Made by a program: the position numbers and the translations under genes
Assembly: GCF_000422545.1 (NCBI RefSeq)
Contig: NZ_AULZ01000009.1
Coordinates: forward strand, 1 to 64,000
DNA: 64,000 nt
DNA from: Desulfocurvibacter africanus subsp. africanus DSM 2603
GTDB lineage: Bacteria > Desulfobacterota > Desulfovibrionia > Desulfovibrionales > Desulfovibrionaceae
Reading direction: 5' to 3'
Notes under the pieces: generated by a model
The model's database searches: none
The model's input: the letters and a program-made list of their open reading frames with translations, nothing else
What the model was told of the DNA's origin: nothing
Shown: piece after piece, positions 35,081 through 43,961 of the stretch
How the letters are laid out: each line of letters opens with the position of its first letter
Position numbering within the stretch: the stretch's first letter is position 1

Positions 35081-35753
35081 GCAACTCCCCTGCGTGCAAT
35101 TCCAGGCGCCTATCCATACGTTGCGCAAGGCCTTGGTTATGTGTGACCACAACCAGCGTCATGCCGAGTTCCCGATTGAGACGCAGCAGCAATTCGGCAA
35201 TCTTCTCGCCATTGGCTTCATCCAGGCTGCCGCTAGGTTCGTCGCCCAGCAGGACTTGAGGCTTCATGAGAATGGCGCGGGCAATGGCTGCCCGCTGTCG
35301 TTCGCCGCCCGAGAGGGTCGTCACCAGATGGTTCGTGCGCTCGGACAGGCCGACATGCACCAAAGCTTCCCTGGCCAAGTCAAAGGCCTTGGGCCTGGGC
35401 ATGCCGCCGATAATGCCGGGCATGGCCACGTTCTCCAGAGTATTGAACTCCGGGAGCAGATGATGAAATTGAAAGATGAGCCCGATCTCGCGGTTGCGGA
35501 GCCGAGCCCTGGCCTCGCCACTTAGAGCCGCCAGGTTGCGACCACGCATGGTGATCTCTCCCCAGGATGGAGTATCAAGGGTGGACAGGAGGTGCAGGAG
35601 CGTGGTCTTCCCCGACCCCGAAGCGCCGAGGATGGCCACGGATTCGCCTTCCTTCACGCTCAGGTCGATGCGGCGCAGGATGACCAACCGTTCGGCCGGA
35701 CCCGCGACCTCCTTGCCCACCTCACGAAGCTGGTAGAGCGGAGTATCAGGCAT
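35067..35753 (-). CDS. lolD: Lipoprotein-releasing ABC ATPase LolD
   Basis: 228 residues: Walker A GASGSGKTT, Q-loop in FQFHHLLPEFNTLENV, signature LSGGERQRAAIARA and Walker B VLLGDEPSGSLDE. The FQFHHLLPE stretch is typical of LolD. With the permease encoded just upstream it lifts lipoproteins from the inner membrane. Three bases after the permease stop; overlaps the bamA start. Confidence 0.93.
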   Translation of the reverse strand: MPDTPLYQLREVGKEVAGPAERLVILRRIDLSVKEGESVAILGASGSGKTTLLHLLSTLDTPSWGEITMRGRNLAALSGEARARLRNREIGLIFQFHHLLPEFNTLENVAMPGIIGGMPRPKAFDLAREALVHVGLSERTNHLVTTLSGGERQRAAIARAILMKPQVLLGDEPSGSLDEANGEKIAELLLRLNRELGMTLVVVTHNQGLAQRMDRRLELHAGELHAQA

Positions 35754-35756
35754 GTC

Positions 35757-36986
35757 TTATTCGTAGCGCAGGGCATCCGCGGGATTGAGCCGCGAGGCCT
35801 TTCGCGCCGGGTAAAGCGTTGCGACGAAACAAAGCCCCATGGCCGCCAACCCGATGAGTGTCATATCCAACAGCTCAAGCCGCACAGGCAGGTAGTCCAC
35901 AGGGTATACGTCCCGGGGAAGTTCGATGAATTGATACTTCTTGAGCAGCAGGCTTACGGGCACACCCAGAAGATAGCCCAGGAGCGTACCTAGAACGCCA
36001 ATAGTCGTGCCTTGGAGCATAAAAATATGCTGTATCTCCCGGGGTTTTGCGCCCATGGACATGAGCACCGCGATATCCCGCGTCTTCTGAATTACAAGCA
36101 TCACCAGCGTCGTGATGATGGAAAACGAGCCCACGAGCACAATGAGCACCAGGAAGATGAACATAGCCGTCTTCTCCAGCTTGAGTGCTGCGAAAAGATT
36201 CGCGTTCATCTCCATCCAGTTGCGCACCAGAAACGGGTATCCTCCAAGTGAGCTCTCGACCTGCCGTGAAACGTGCTCCGCGGCGTATACATCGGCCAGG
36301 CGCAACTCAATGCCCGAGACGACATCCCCACTGAAACCCAGCAAGTCGCGTGCCGCAGTCAGGCTTACATAAGCCATGCTCGAATCATATTCGAACATGC
36401 CGGTCTTAAAAATGCCCGTCACGGTGAAGAACTTGACCTTGGGCATGAAGCCCGCAGCCGACTTGCTGCCCGTGGGCGAGAGGAGGTTGACCATGCTGCC
36501 CACACTCAAGCCCAGACGCGCGGCCAGCTCCTGGCCTACGATTATGCCGGGATGTGTATCCTCCCGATCCAGATCCTCAACTTTGCCGGCGAGCATGTCC
36601 TTGGAAAGGGAGAGCACTTTACTCGAACTCTCGGGCTCGATGCCGCGCAGGACAACGCCCTTAACGCCGCGGGGAGTGGAAACCATGACTTCGGAATAGA
36701 TAAAAGGAGTGGCCCCGGTCACGCCCGTAACGTCCGCAGCCTGCCGCGCGATTTCGTCGGCTCCGGTCATGGCACCATGGGCATTCATGACGATGACGTG
36801 CGCGTTGACTCCGAGGATCTTGTCCCGCAAGTCCGTGGAAAAGCCGTTCATGACTCCCATGACCACAATGAGCGAAGCCACTCCCAGGCACACGCCAAAC
36901 ACCGCGAACAAGGAAATCACGGAAATAAAGGCTTGCTTGCGCAGAGCCAGCAGGTAACGCAGGGCGATAAATAGCTCGAAATTCAT
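35757..36986 (-). CDS. Lipoprotein-releasing ABC permease (LolC/LolE type)
   Basis: 409 residues with one N-terminal membrane helix (about 20-45), a large periplasmic domain (about 50-270) and three C-terminal helices. The family starts FELFIALRYLLALRKQAFISVIS and ends with RKASRLNPADALRYE. Only one permease gene is present, so the transporter is probably a homodimer of the LolF-like kind instead of a LolC-LolE pair. Next to lysS (3 bases). Confidence 0.93.
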   Translation of the reverse strand: MNFELFIALRYLLALRKQAFISVISLFAVFGVCLGVASLIVVMGVMNGFSTDLRDKILGVNAHVIVMNAHGAMTGADEIARQAADVTGVTGATPFIYSEVMVSTPRGVKGVVLRGIEPESSSKVLSLSKDMLAGKVEDLDREDTHPGIIVGQELAARLGLSVGSMVNLLSPTGSKSAAGFMPKVKFFTVTGIFKTGMFEYDSSMAYVSLTAARDLLGFSGDVVSGIELRLADVYAAEHVSRQVESSLGGYPFLVRNWMEMNANLFAALKLEKTAMFIFLVLIVLVGSFSIITTLVMLVIQKTRDIAVLMSMGAKPREIQHIFMLQGTTIGVLGTLLGYLLGVPVSLLLKKYQFIELPRDVYPVDYLPVRLELLDMTLIGLAAMGLCFVATLYPARKASRLNPADALRYE

Positions 36987-36989
36987 GAA

Positions 36990-38561
36990 TTATGCTTCCG
37001 GGCGCAGGAGCGGGAACAGGATGACCTCGCGAATGGATGGCGAATCGGTAAGCAGCATAACCAGGCGGTCAATGCCGATGCCCTGCCCTGCAGCCGGCGG
37101 CATGCCGTACTCCAAGGCTCGAACGTAATCTTCGTCCATGTAGTGGGCCTCCTCGTCGCCGGCTTCCTTTTCCTGTACCTGCTCCATGAAGCGCAGGCGC
37201 TGATCCACGGGGTCATTGAGTTCCGAGAAGGCGTTGGCCATCTCCCGTCCGGACATGAACAGCTCGAAACGGTCGGTGATGGTCGGGTCCTGGTCGTTGC
37301 GCCGCGACAGGGGCGAAATATCCGTGGGATAATGGTATATGAAATGCGGCTGCACGAGCTTCGGCTCCACGAACATGTCGAAAAGCATGGCCTGCACCTT
37401 GCCAAGCTTGTCGCTCTCCAAGACCTTCTCCCCGCGCTCGCGTACCAGGGCCTTGGCCTTGGCCATATCCATGTACACTTCGGGCGACAACCCGCCTATG
37501 GTGCGCAAGGACTCCAGAAAGGGTACTCGGGCCCACTTGCCGGGCGTCAGGTCGATCTGCTGCCCCTGGTACTCCACTACGGTGTTTCCGGTCACCTGCC
37601 GGGCGATGTGGGCAAACATGCGCTCCGTGAGATCCATGAGATCCTCGAAGGTCGCGTATGCCCAGTAGAACTCGCACATGGTGAATTCAGGATTGTGCTG
37701 GGTGGAGATGCCTTCGTTGCGAAAATTGCGATTGACCTCGTAAACCTTCTCGAAGCCGCCCACCAGCAAGCGCTTGAGATAAAGCTCGGGCGCGATGCGC
37801 ATGTAGAGCTTCATGTCCAGCGCATTATGATGCGTTTCAAAGGGCTTGGCCGTCGCTCCGCCGGGGATGGGCTGCATCATGGGTGTTTCCACCTCCATGA
37901 AGCCCTCCCGGTCCAGGAAATTGCGCATCTCACGCACGACCTGGGTACGCTTGAGGAATATCTCCCGCGTTCTGGGCGTGACAATGAGATCAACATAGCG
38001 CTGGCGGTAGCGCATCTCCACGTCCTTGAGTCCGTGCCACTTATCGGGCAGCGGGCGCAGGGACTTGGTCAGAAGGGTGATCTGCGAGGACTTAAGGGTT
38101 AGCTCGCCAGTCTTGGTGTGGAAAAGCGTTCCACGGACACCGACGAGATCGCCCATGTCCAGCTTCTTGAATACGCGATAGGCATCCTCCCCCAGGTCAT
38201 CGCGCGAGGCAAAAACCTGCAAGCGGCCCGTGGGATCCTGGAGGTGAAAAAAGGCGGCTTTGCCGAAGGAGCGCATGGCCACGATGCGACCGGCCACGGT
38301 GAACTCGCGCTCCAGACTCTCCATGGCCTCGGGCGGCGTGTCTGCAAATTCCGTGGAGATAGCCTCAAGGTCGTCGGTCTTGATAAAGCCGTTGGGATAG
38401 AGTTGCGTGCCTTCATCCATGAGCAGCACGGCTTTCTCGACACGGCTCTTGAGAACCTCGTTGAGTTCACCCTTGGCGGCCATGGCCTGCAGGAACGGCT
38501 GAAACTTGTCAACGTTCCCCGACTTGATCTTCAACTTAATTGGTTGGTTCTTATTGCTCAA
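36990..38561 (-). CDS. lysS: Lysyl-tRNA synthetase, class II
   Basis: 523 residues. N-terminal OB-fold (about 85-170, AGRIVAMRSFGKAAFFHLQD), class II motif 1 near GFMEVETPMMQ, motif 2 in FRNEGISTQHNPEFTMCEFYWAY, motif 3 GIGIDRLVMLL. It has an N-terminal extension of about 50 residues. First gene of the operon leading to lol, bam and lpx genes, so a translation gene and envelope assembly share a transcript. Confidence 0.96.
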   Translation of the reverse strand: MSNKNQPIKLKIKSGNVDKFQPFLQAMAAKGELNEVLKSRVEKAVLLMDEGTQLYPNGFIKTDDLEAISTEFADTPPEAMESLEREFTVAGRIVAMRSFGKAAFFHLQDPTGRLQVFASRDDLGEDAYRVFKKLDMGDLVGVRGTLFHTKTGELTLKSSQITLLTKSLRPLPDKWHGLKDVEMRYRQRYVDLIVTPRTREIFLKRTQVVREMRNFLDREGFMEVETPMMQPIPGGATAKPFETHHNALDMKLYMRIAPELYLKRLLVGGFEKVYEVNRNFRNEGISTQHNPEFTMCEFYWAYATFEDLMDLTERMFAHIARQVTGNTVVEYQGQQIDLTPGKWARVPFLESLRTIGGLSPEVYMDMAKAKALVRERGEKVLESDKLGKVQAMLFDMFVEPKLVQPHFIYHYPTDISPLSRRNDQDPTITDRFELFMSGREMANAFSELNDPVDQRLRFMEQVQEKEAGDEEAHYMDEDYVRALEYGMPPAAGQGIGIDRLVMLLTDSPSIREVILFPLLRPEA

Positions 38562-39049
38562 CGCAACGACTCCGTGCGAGTGGCTTTATCGATGTATGAC
38601 TTGCCGCTCGGCGAGCGGGCAAGTTGCGAAAAATTTCTGACGAAAGGAAGCCTTCATTTTGTCCATGTGCACGGCGCGAAGGCCTGAGCTGCCGCGCTTT
38701 CAGGAACCCGATGTGGTTAAGCCAATTATTTTGGAGCGTCAAGAAACAGAAATTGCGCACCGCTTTGTCACTTTTCATTTTTTGGTCCCCCGACGCGGAC
38801 AGAAAAAGGGGTCTCACCACTCCCGTGCAGATAAAGCGTGTTAACACTGTTCTAGAACCTCTCGCTCGGCAACGCGGTGACGCCCTGAGGGCAGACATCT
38901 GTTGATGAAGTTGGGCGGTTCACCTTCTGATTCATGTCGCTTGATCATGGATAGAGCATATGAAGGCAATGAAAGAAGGCAGTTGAGCCGAAATTTGGGC
39001 TGTATTCCCTGGTTGCTCCACATCCCAACCGACTGAAACCATGGGAATA
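38562..39049. other. Intergenic region upstream of lysS
   Basis: A weak lysS promoter candidate on the minus strand is TTGACG (38742-38737), 17 bases, TAACCA (38719-38714). Otherwise no gene was recognised; the right half is probably decayed insertion sequence adjoining the transposase remnant. Confidence 0.35.
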
Positions 39050-39190
39050 TGACAGAGAGAGCTGTACAAGAAGCGCAATGAAGTAGCGCGTCTATTCAGG
39101 AGACTTAAAGGATACCGGCGAGTTTGCATCCGGCGCGATAAGCTGGATGTGATGTGCCTCGGCTTTCTCGTGTTTGCGCTAATTGAGGAC
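39050..39190 (+). pseudogene. IS5-type transposase C-terminal remnant
   Basis: Plus-strand frame reads QRELYKKRNEVARLFRRLKG, then YRRVCIRRDKLDVMCLGFLV and FALIE. The Y-K-x-R-N-x-V-x-R-x-F-x(3)-K-x-(Y/F)-R-R-(V/I)-x-x-R-x-D-K-L pattern and the hydrophobic tail are the C-terminal DDE (Glu) region of IS5-family transposases. A stop at 39050-39052 truncates it; the start and most of the gene are missing. The frame runs on past its natural end into the end of pgeF on the other strand. Confidence 0.75.
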
Positions 39191-39209
39191 TTGGATAGCG
39201 TTAACAATC

Positions 39210-39974
39210 CTAGGGCTTCCACTTGATCCAGATGAGGCTCGCCTGGCGGCCCGTGGGTCGCTCGCGACGGTAGGAAAAGAAAAAGTCCGTTAAGGCGCAG
39301 GTGCACATATCCAGGGAAAAGATATTTCGGGCCGAAATTCCGGCGGCCACAAGTTGGTCGCGCGTGAGCTGCCAGAGATTCATCTTTTGAGATTGCGGAT
39401 TGTAATAGTCCCTGAACTCCTCACCAAACTCCTGCTCGAAGTTCACGAACTGGCTGGAGCCAGGCCCGAGACTGGGGCCGCGCACGGCTAACACATCGGC
39501 CGGATCCAGGCCGTAGTGTGCGCAGAAGCGCCGCACGCCAGTAGTAGGAAAGCCCGCGACATTGCCCCGCCAGCCTACGTGCAGAGCGGCCACAAACGCG
39601 CCGCTACGATGTGCCAGGAGCACCGGCTGGCAATCCGCAGTTTTGATGACCAGTGCCTGACCGGGGATGGAAGTGGCCAGGCCGTCGCCCTCCAAGGCCG
39701 GCATATCGCGAATATCCGCTGGGTCCGGGTCGAAGATCATCTCGTCGCCATGCACTTGCCTGAGTTCCTGCCAATGGACGAACCCAAGGCCGAGCTGCAT
39801 GGATTTGCGATTAGCCAATACACGTTCGGGCCTGTCGCCCACCTCCAGGGAGATGTTGGCGCGGTCGAAGGGCGCGGCGCTGCCGCCCCCCATGCGCGTG
39901 CCGAAGACGCAGCCAATCTGCGGCAGATCGGGAAACGCGAAGGAAAGATGCCGGACCGAGGGGAAGGTCCTCAT
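39210..39974 (-). CDS. pgeF: Peptidoglycan editing factor / laccase-domain protein (YfiH family)
   Basis: 254 residues of the multicopper-oxidase-like fold: RQVHGDEMI, KTADCQPVLLAHRSG and ALHVGWRGNVAG carry the His and Cys metal ligands. In E. coli PgeF removes L-Ser wrongly built into muropeptides; purine-nucleoside activity is known in relatives. It overlaps the upstream cyclo-ligase gene by 4 bases (ATGA). The 3' end abuts transposase debris, but length is normal. Confidence 0.9.
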   Translation of the reverse strand: MRTFPSVRHLSFAFPDLPQIGCVFGTRMGGGSAAPFDRANISLEVGDRPERVLANRKSMQLGLGFVHWQELRQVHGDEMIFDPDPADIRDMPALEGDGLATSIPGQALVIKTADCQPVLLAHRSGAFVAALHVGWRGNVAGFPTTGVRRFCAHYGLDPADVLAVRGPSLGPGSSQFVNFEQEFGEEFRDYYNPQSQKMNLWQLTRDQLVAAGISARNIFSLDMCTCALTDFFFSYRRERPTGRQASLIWIKWKP

Positions 39975-40555
39975 GACACCACCTCGATGACGTCGTTTTC
40001 AGTGACCAAGCAGTGCACGGCACGATCCCATGGGTCGACCGGCAGTTCATCCACGACCTGAAATGAGTAGGCCGGAGCCACAAGCAGACACTGCGCCAGG
40101 GCCGGGCTGGCCAGCAGACGGTCGTAATAGCCGCCGCCATAACCGAGTCTGCGCCCGCGACGGTCGAAAGCCAAGCCGGGAATGATAGCTAAATCCGGCG
40201 CGAAATCATCGACTGTGGCGCACACGCCCGGGTCCGGTTCCGGAATGCCGTAGGCTCCAGGAAGCAGCTCCTCACGACAGCCCAGGCAGGCCAAATGCAT
40301 GACTCCCGGTTTATCCGACTCGCAGCGTGGCAGGAGCACTCTGATCTTGCGCCGCAGGAGATCGTCCAGCAATTGCCCGGTGCCAACCTCGTTGCGCACG
40401 GCCATGTACAAAAGCACCTCTCGCGCCCGGCCAAAGGCCGGCATGGCGGTGATAGCCGTCTGGATGGCCGCCGAAGCCCGATCAACCCAGTCAAGCGCCA
40501 AGGCGCTTCGCCTTGCGAGCATGTCCCTGCGCAAGTACGCTTTGCTTGTGGTCAT
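39971..40555 (-). CDS. 5-formyltetrahydrofolate cyclo-ligase
   Basis: 194 residues: LRRDMLARRSAL at the start, the substrate segment PGAYGIPEPDP and the ATP-binding RRGRRLGYGGGYYDRLLA near 130-147, all diagnostic. It turns 5-formyl-THF into 5,10-methenyl-THF and so recycles a storage folate. Co-transcribed with pgeF. Confidence 0.92.
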   Translation of the reverse strand: MTTSKAYLRRDMLARRSALALDWVDRASAAIQTAITAMPAFGRAREVLLYMAVRNEVGTGQLLDDLLRRKIRVLLPRCESDKPGVMHLACLGCREELLPGAYGIPEPDPGVCATVDDFAPDLAIIPGLAFDRRGRRLGYGGGYYDRLLASPALAQCLLVAPAYSFQVVDELPVDPWDRAVHCLVTENDVIEVVS

Positions 40556-40651
40556 GGCTGAGTGACCCTAGCATGGTGTGCGAGCGTAACGCAATATGGC
40601 TAATCCAATGGCTTTTTGCTAAAATGGGATCAGTAGAACAAGGAGGCGAGT

Positions 40652-41317
40652 GTGAAAGGGCTGTATTGGATCGTCTTTGGCGACATGCATGGGCAGACCG
40701 GCAACGTGGCCCGCATTCCAGGCATCCGGGAAGCCGAAGGCATCATCATCAGCGGCGACCTGACCAACCATGGCGGCCCGAACGAGGTCATGGCGGTGGT
40801 CGAAGCCGTAAGGAGAGTGAATTCGCGAGTGCTTGCCCAGATTGGCAACATGGACAAGCCGGCTGCGGACAAGGCGCTGTTCGATGCCGGGTTGAATCTG
40901 CACCGCGCAGGCCTGGAACTGGCTCCCGGGCTCGGCATCATGGGCGTTGGCTACTCCACGCCCACGCCCTTCAACACTCCGAGCGAGGCCAAGGAAGACG
41001 TCATCGCTGAGTGGCTGCGCGAAACGCACAAACTCATCAACGACTGCGAGCGGCTCGTTCTCGTGTCGCATACGCCGCCGCACGGCACGGCCACCGACGT
41101 CATCGGCACCGGCGCCCACGTGGGCAGCACCTCCGTGCGTCAGTTCATCGAACGGGTTCAGCCGGAGTTGTGCATCACCGGACACATCCATGAATCCAGG
41201 GCCGAAGACGTCATCGGCAGGACACGGATTCTCAATCCCGGCGCCCTGGCGGAAGGCGGATATGTACGTCTTATCTGGGACGGCGGCGACGTCTCGGCAA
41301 CGCTGGAAAGCATGTGA
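40652..41317 (+). CDS. Calcineurin-like metallophosphoesterase
   Basis: 221 residues, GTG start with an AAGGAGG site 7 bases upstream. Metal-binding motifs in order: FGDMHG (the D-x-H motif), GDLTNHG, GNMDK, SHTPPHG and GHIHES. Substrate is unknown; the size fits the YfcE-like or lipid/nucleotide phosphodiesterase groups. Followed after 13 bases by the exonuclease gene. Confidence 0.87.
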   Translation: MKGLYWIVFGDMHGQTGNVARIPGIREAEGIIISGDLTNHGGPNEVMAVVEAVRRVNSRVLAQIGNMDKPAADKALFDAGLNLHRAGLELAPGLGIMGVGYSTPTPFNTPSEAKEDVIAEWLRETHKLINDCERLVLVSHTPPHGTATDVIGTGAHVGSTSVRQFIERVQPELCITGHIHESRAEDVIGRTRILNPGALAEGGYVRLIWDGGDVSATLESM

Positions 41318-41330
41318 GGGCGTGCGGGAC

Positions 41331-42095
41331 ATGAAGCTTCTGAGTTGGAATGTTAACGGTTTCCGGGCCGTGGCCGGCAAAAACTTTTTGGATTGGCTGC
41401 GCGCGTCCGCTGCGGATGTGGTCTGCTTGCAGGAAACCAAGCTGTGGCCCGAGCAGATCACCGAGCAGGAGCTGCACCCGGACGGCTATACCGGAGTCTG
41501 GAACTCGCACGCCACGCGCAAGGGCTATTCCGGCGTGGCATCGCTCTTCACGCGCAAGCCTCTGTCCACTTCCTTCGGCCTGCCGGATGCGCGCTTCCGC
41601 GGCGAAGGGCGGCTGATTTGTCTTGAGTATGAACGTTTCTACTTGTGCAACGTCTATTTCCCAAACGGCCAGAAAGGCGGCGAGCGGCTGCGCTTCAAGC
41701 TTGGCTATTACGACGCTTTTCTGGATTATGCCTTGGAACTGCGCAAGCACAAGCCCGTTGTGGTCTGCGGCGACTTCAACACCGCGCACAAGGAAATCGA
41801 CTTGGCCCATCCGGCAGCCAACGCGCACACCTCTGGCTTCCTGCCCGAGGAACGCCAGTGGCTGGACCGTTTTGTCGCCGCTGGCTTTGTGGATACCTTT
41901 CGCCTGTTCGAGCCGGGCGGCGGCCATTACACTTGGTGGAGCTACTTCACCAAAGCGCGCGAGCGCAACGTGGGTTGGCGCATCGACTATTTCTTCGTAT
42001 CAGAGGAGTTGCGAGGAGCGGTGAAACGGGCTTGGATCGAACCCGGTGTGCCCGGATCGGACCACTGCCCCGTGGGGCTGGAGTTGGACGGTTAA
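41331..42095 (+). CDS. xth: Exodeoxyribonuclease III / AP endonuclease
   Basis: 254 residues from the ATG at 41331, where the family begins (MKLLSWNVNGFRA). Catalytic motifs: LQETKLW (Glu metal ligand), YFPNG, VVCGDFNTAHKEIDL and the C-terminal RIDYFFVS and GSDHCPVGLEL with the Asp-His pair. It cuts DNA at abasic sites and removes 3' blocks in base excision repair. Second gene after the phosphoesterase. Confidence 0.95.
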   Translation: MKLLSWNVNGFRAVAGKNFLDWLRASAADVVCLQETKLWPEQITEQELHPDGYTGVWNSHATRKGYSGVASLFTRKPLSTSFGLPDARFRGEGRLICLEYERFYLCNVYFPNGQKGGERLRFKLGYYDAFLDYALELRKHKPVVVCGDFNTAHKEIDLAHPAANAHTSGFLPEERQWLDRFVAAGFVDTFRLFEPGGGHYTWWSYFTKARERNVGWRIDYFFVSEELRGAVKRAWIEPGVPGSDHCPVGLELDG

Positions 42096-42139
42096 GAATG
42101 CAGCGAATACGGGCGGGGTAATAGTTTCACGAGTGCCGG

Positions 42140-42358
42140 TCAGCCCTGCCCGCCCCTTAGGGACAGAAGCAGATCGCAGGTCTTTGTCAGCAGTTCATCA
42201 TCCTCTCCGAAGCGGGCCTGTAAAAGGGTCAGAGCGTCCTTAAAGTCGGCCTTGTCCGGCATTGCCACGCAGGCCGTTTCCGCAATCCGGCGCAATATGT
42301 CCTGATCCTGCGCCTCGCTCATACTTGAAAGCCCGGAAGCCGATTCCGACCTGTGCAT
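42140..42358 (-). CDS. Small hypothetical protein
   Basis: 72 residues from the ATG at 42358, with CAGGGGAT just upstream. Helical and acidic, without Cys motifs or membrane segment (ILRRIAETACVAMPDKADFK, then DALTLLQARFGEDDELLTKT). It lies 135 bases downstream of the NtrX-like gene on the same strand. No family recognised. Confidence 0.5.
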   Translation of the reverse strand: MHRSESASGLSSMSEAQDQDILRRIAETACVAMPDKADFKDALTLLQARFGEDDELLTKTCDLLLSLRGGQG

Positions 42359-42493
42359 ATCCCCTGCTCCATTGCGGCAAACCATCAATATGCGCGGAAT
42401 GCCCTTGTCTGTGATGGCCTCGACCCGTTTTTCAACGAGCTGTCATGCTTCAGCCAGTTCAGCGGAAATGGATGATGCCGGACAATGGCGCGG

Positions 42494-43873
42494 TTATTCC
42501 TGGACCTGGATGTTGTACGCCTTGAGCTTGCGGTAGAGCGAGGAGCGCTCCATGCCCACGGCGTCGGCCAGCTTGCTCACGCTGCCGCTGCACTCCCGGA
42601 GCTTGGCCTCCAGGAAACGGGTTTCGAACACCATACGCGCAGTCTTGAGGTCCAGGTCGGGCTGGCATGCCAAATCCGAGCCCAGGACATGGTCTTCATC
42701 AATGCCGCCGGTTATTTCGGGAGGCAGCTCCCGCGGGCCGACCATCTGGCCGGCGTACATGATGAGCATGCGCTCCACGAAATTCTTGAGTTCACGCACA
42801 TTGCCCGGCCAAGGATAACGTTGAAGGATTTCCAGGGCCTCCGGTGTGAAGGTCAGAGGCTTGAAATTGTGCGCCCGGACGAGCAGGTCAAGGAATTCCT
42901 CGATGAGCAAGGGGATATCCTCCGCTCGCTTGCGCAAGGGAGGAACTTCCAGCGGGAAAACCTTGAGCCGGTAGTATAGGTCCTCGCGGAAGTTGCCGGC
43001 CTTAATCTCGGTCGGCAGATCCTTGTTGGTGGCCGCGATGACCCGCACGTCCACGGTAATGGTCTTGCGCCCTCCGATGCGCTCGAAGGATTGCTCCTGA
43101 AGGATGCGCAAGATTTTCGCCTGGGTCTTGAGGCTCATATCGCCGATTTCGTCCAGGAACAGTGTACCGTGGTTAGCCAACTCGAACTTTCCAGCCTGGG
43201 CCTTGTCCGCGCCAGTGAAGGAGCCTTTCTCGTGACCGAAAAGCTCGCTCTCGATAAGTTCTTCGGGAATGGCCGCGCAATTGACGGCGATCATGGGCCG
43301 CTTGGCACGCCGGCTGCCGGCGTGGACCTGCCGGGCAACGATCTCCTTACCCGTGCCGTTCTCGCCGGTGATGAGTACCCACGCGTCAGTTGGAGCTACA
43401 CGCGCGACCTGCTCACGCAGCCGCACAATGGATGGCGCGTTGCCAGTAAGACTCTCCGCTCTGTCGGTATTCACCTGGGCCCGCAGTTCCAGGTTCTCGC
43501 GCAGCAGTTTGCCGAATTCCAAGGCCTTATTGACGGTGATGACGACCTTTTCCAGGGACAAGGGCTTTTCGATGAAGTCGAAAGCGCCTTTCTTGATGGC
43601 TGAAACGGCTGTTTCGACGTTGCCATGGCCCGAGATCATTATCACCGGAACATCGACCTGACCCTCGCGTACCTTTTCCAATACGTGCAGGCCGTCCATG
43701 CCAGGCAACCAAATGTCCAGGAAGACCAGGTCCGGCCCCTGGTTTTCCACCATTTCCAGCCCCTGCTCGCCGCTGCCTGCCTCGATGACCTCGTGGCCTT
43801 CGTCTTCAAGCACGCCGCGCAAGGAAAAACGGATGCTTTCTTCGTCGTCGATGATAAGTATGCGCGCGCTCAT
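42494..43873 (-). CDS. NtrX-like sigma54-dependent response regulator
   Basis: 459 residues: receiver domain with Asp53, AAA+ domain with Walker A GENGTGKE (170-177), the sigma54 contact loop GSFTGA (217-222, a GAFTGA variant) and Walker B LFLDEIGD, and a C-terminal Fis-type HTH ([21 protein letters not shown]). It should turn on sigma54 promoters once phosphorylated. The NtrY-like kinase is 2.6 kb upstream on the same strand, separated by two genes. Target genes unknown. Confidence 0.92.
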   Translation of the reverse strand: MSARILIIDDEESIRFSLRGVLEDEGHEVIEAGSGEQGLEMVENQGPDLVFLDIWLPGMDGLHVLEKVREGQVDVPVIMISGHGNVETAVSAIKKGAFDFIEKPLSLEKVVITVNKALEFGKLLRENLELRAQVNTDRAESLTGNAPSIVRLREQVARVAPTDAWVLITGENGTGKEIVARQVHAGSRRAKRPMIAVNCAAIPEELIESELFGHEKGSFTGADKAQAGKFELANHGTLFLDEIGDMSLKTQAKILRILQEQSFERIGGRKTITVDVRVIAATNKDLPTEIKAGNFREDLYYRLKVFPLEVPPLRKRAEDIPLLIEEFLDLLVRAHNFKPLTFTPEALEILQRYPWPGNVRELKNFVERMLIMYAGQMVGPRELPPEITGGIDEDHVLGSDLACQPDLDLKTARMVFETRFLEAKLRECSGSVSKLADAVGMERSSLYRKLKAYNIQVQE

Positions 43874-43961
43874 GCCTTTCTCCTGAAGGAGTGGTCATTT
43901 GCAGCCGTGACATGCCGTGCAGGCAGGGAGGCAGCCAAATCTTCTGGCTGTCCTTACGGCA

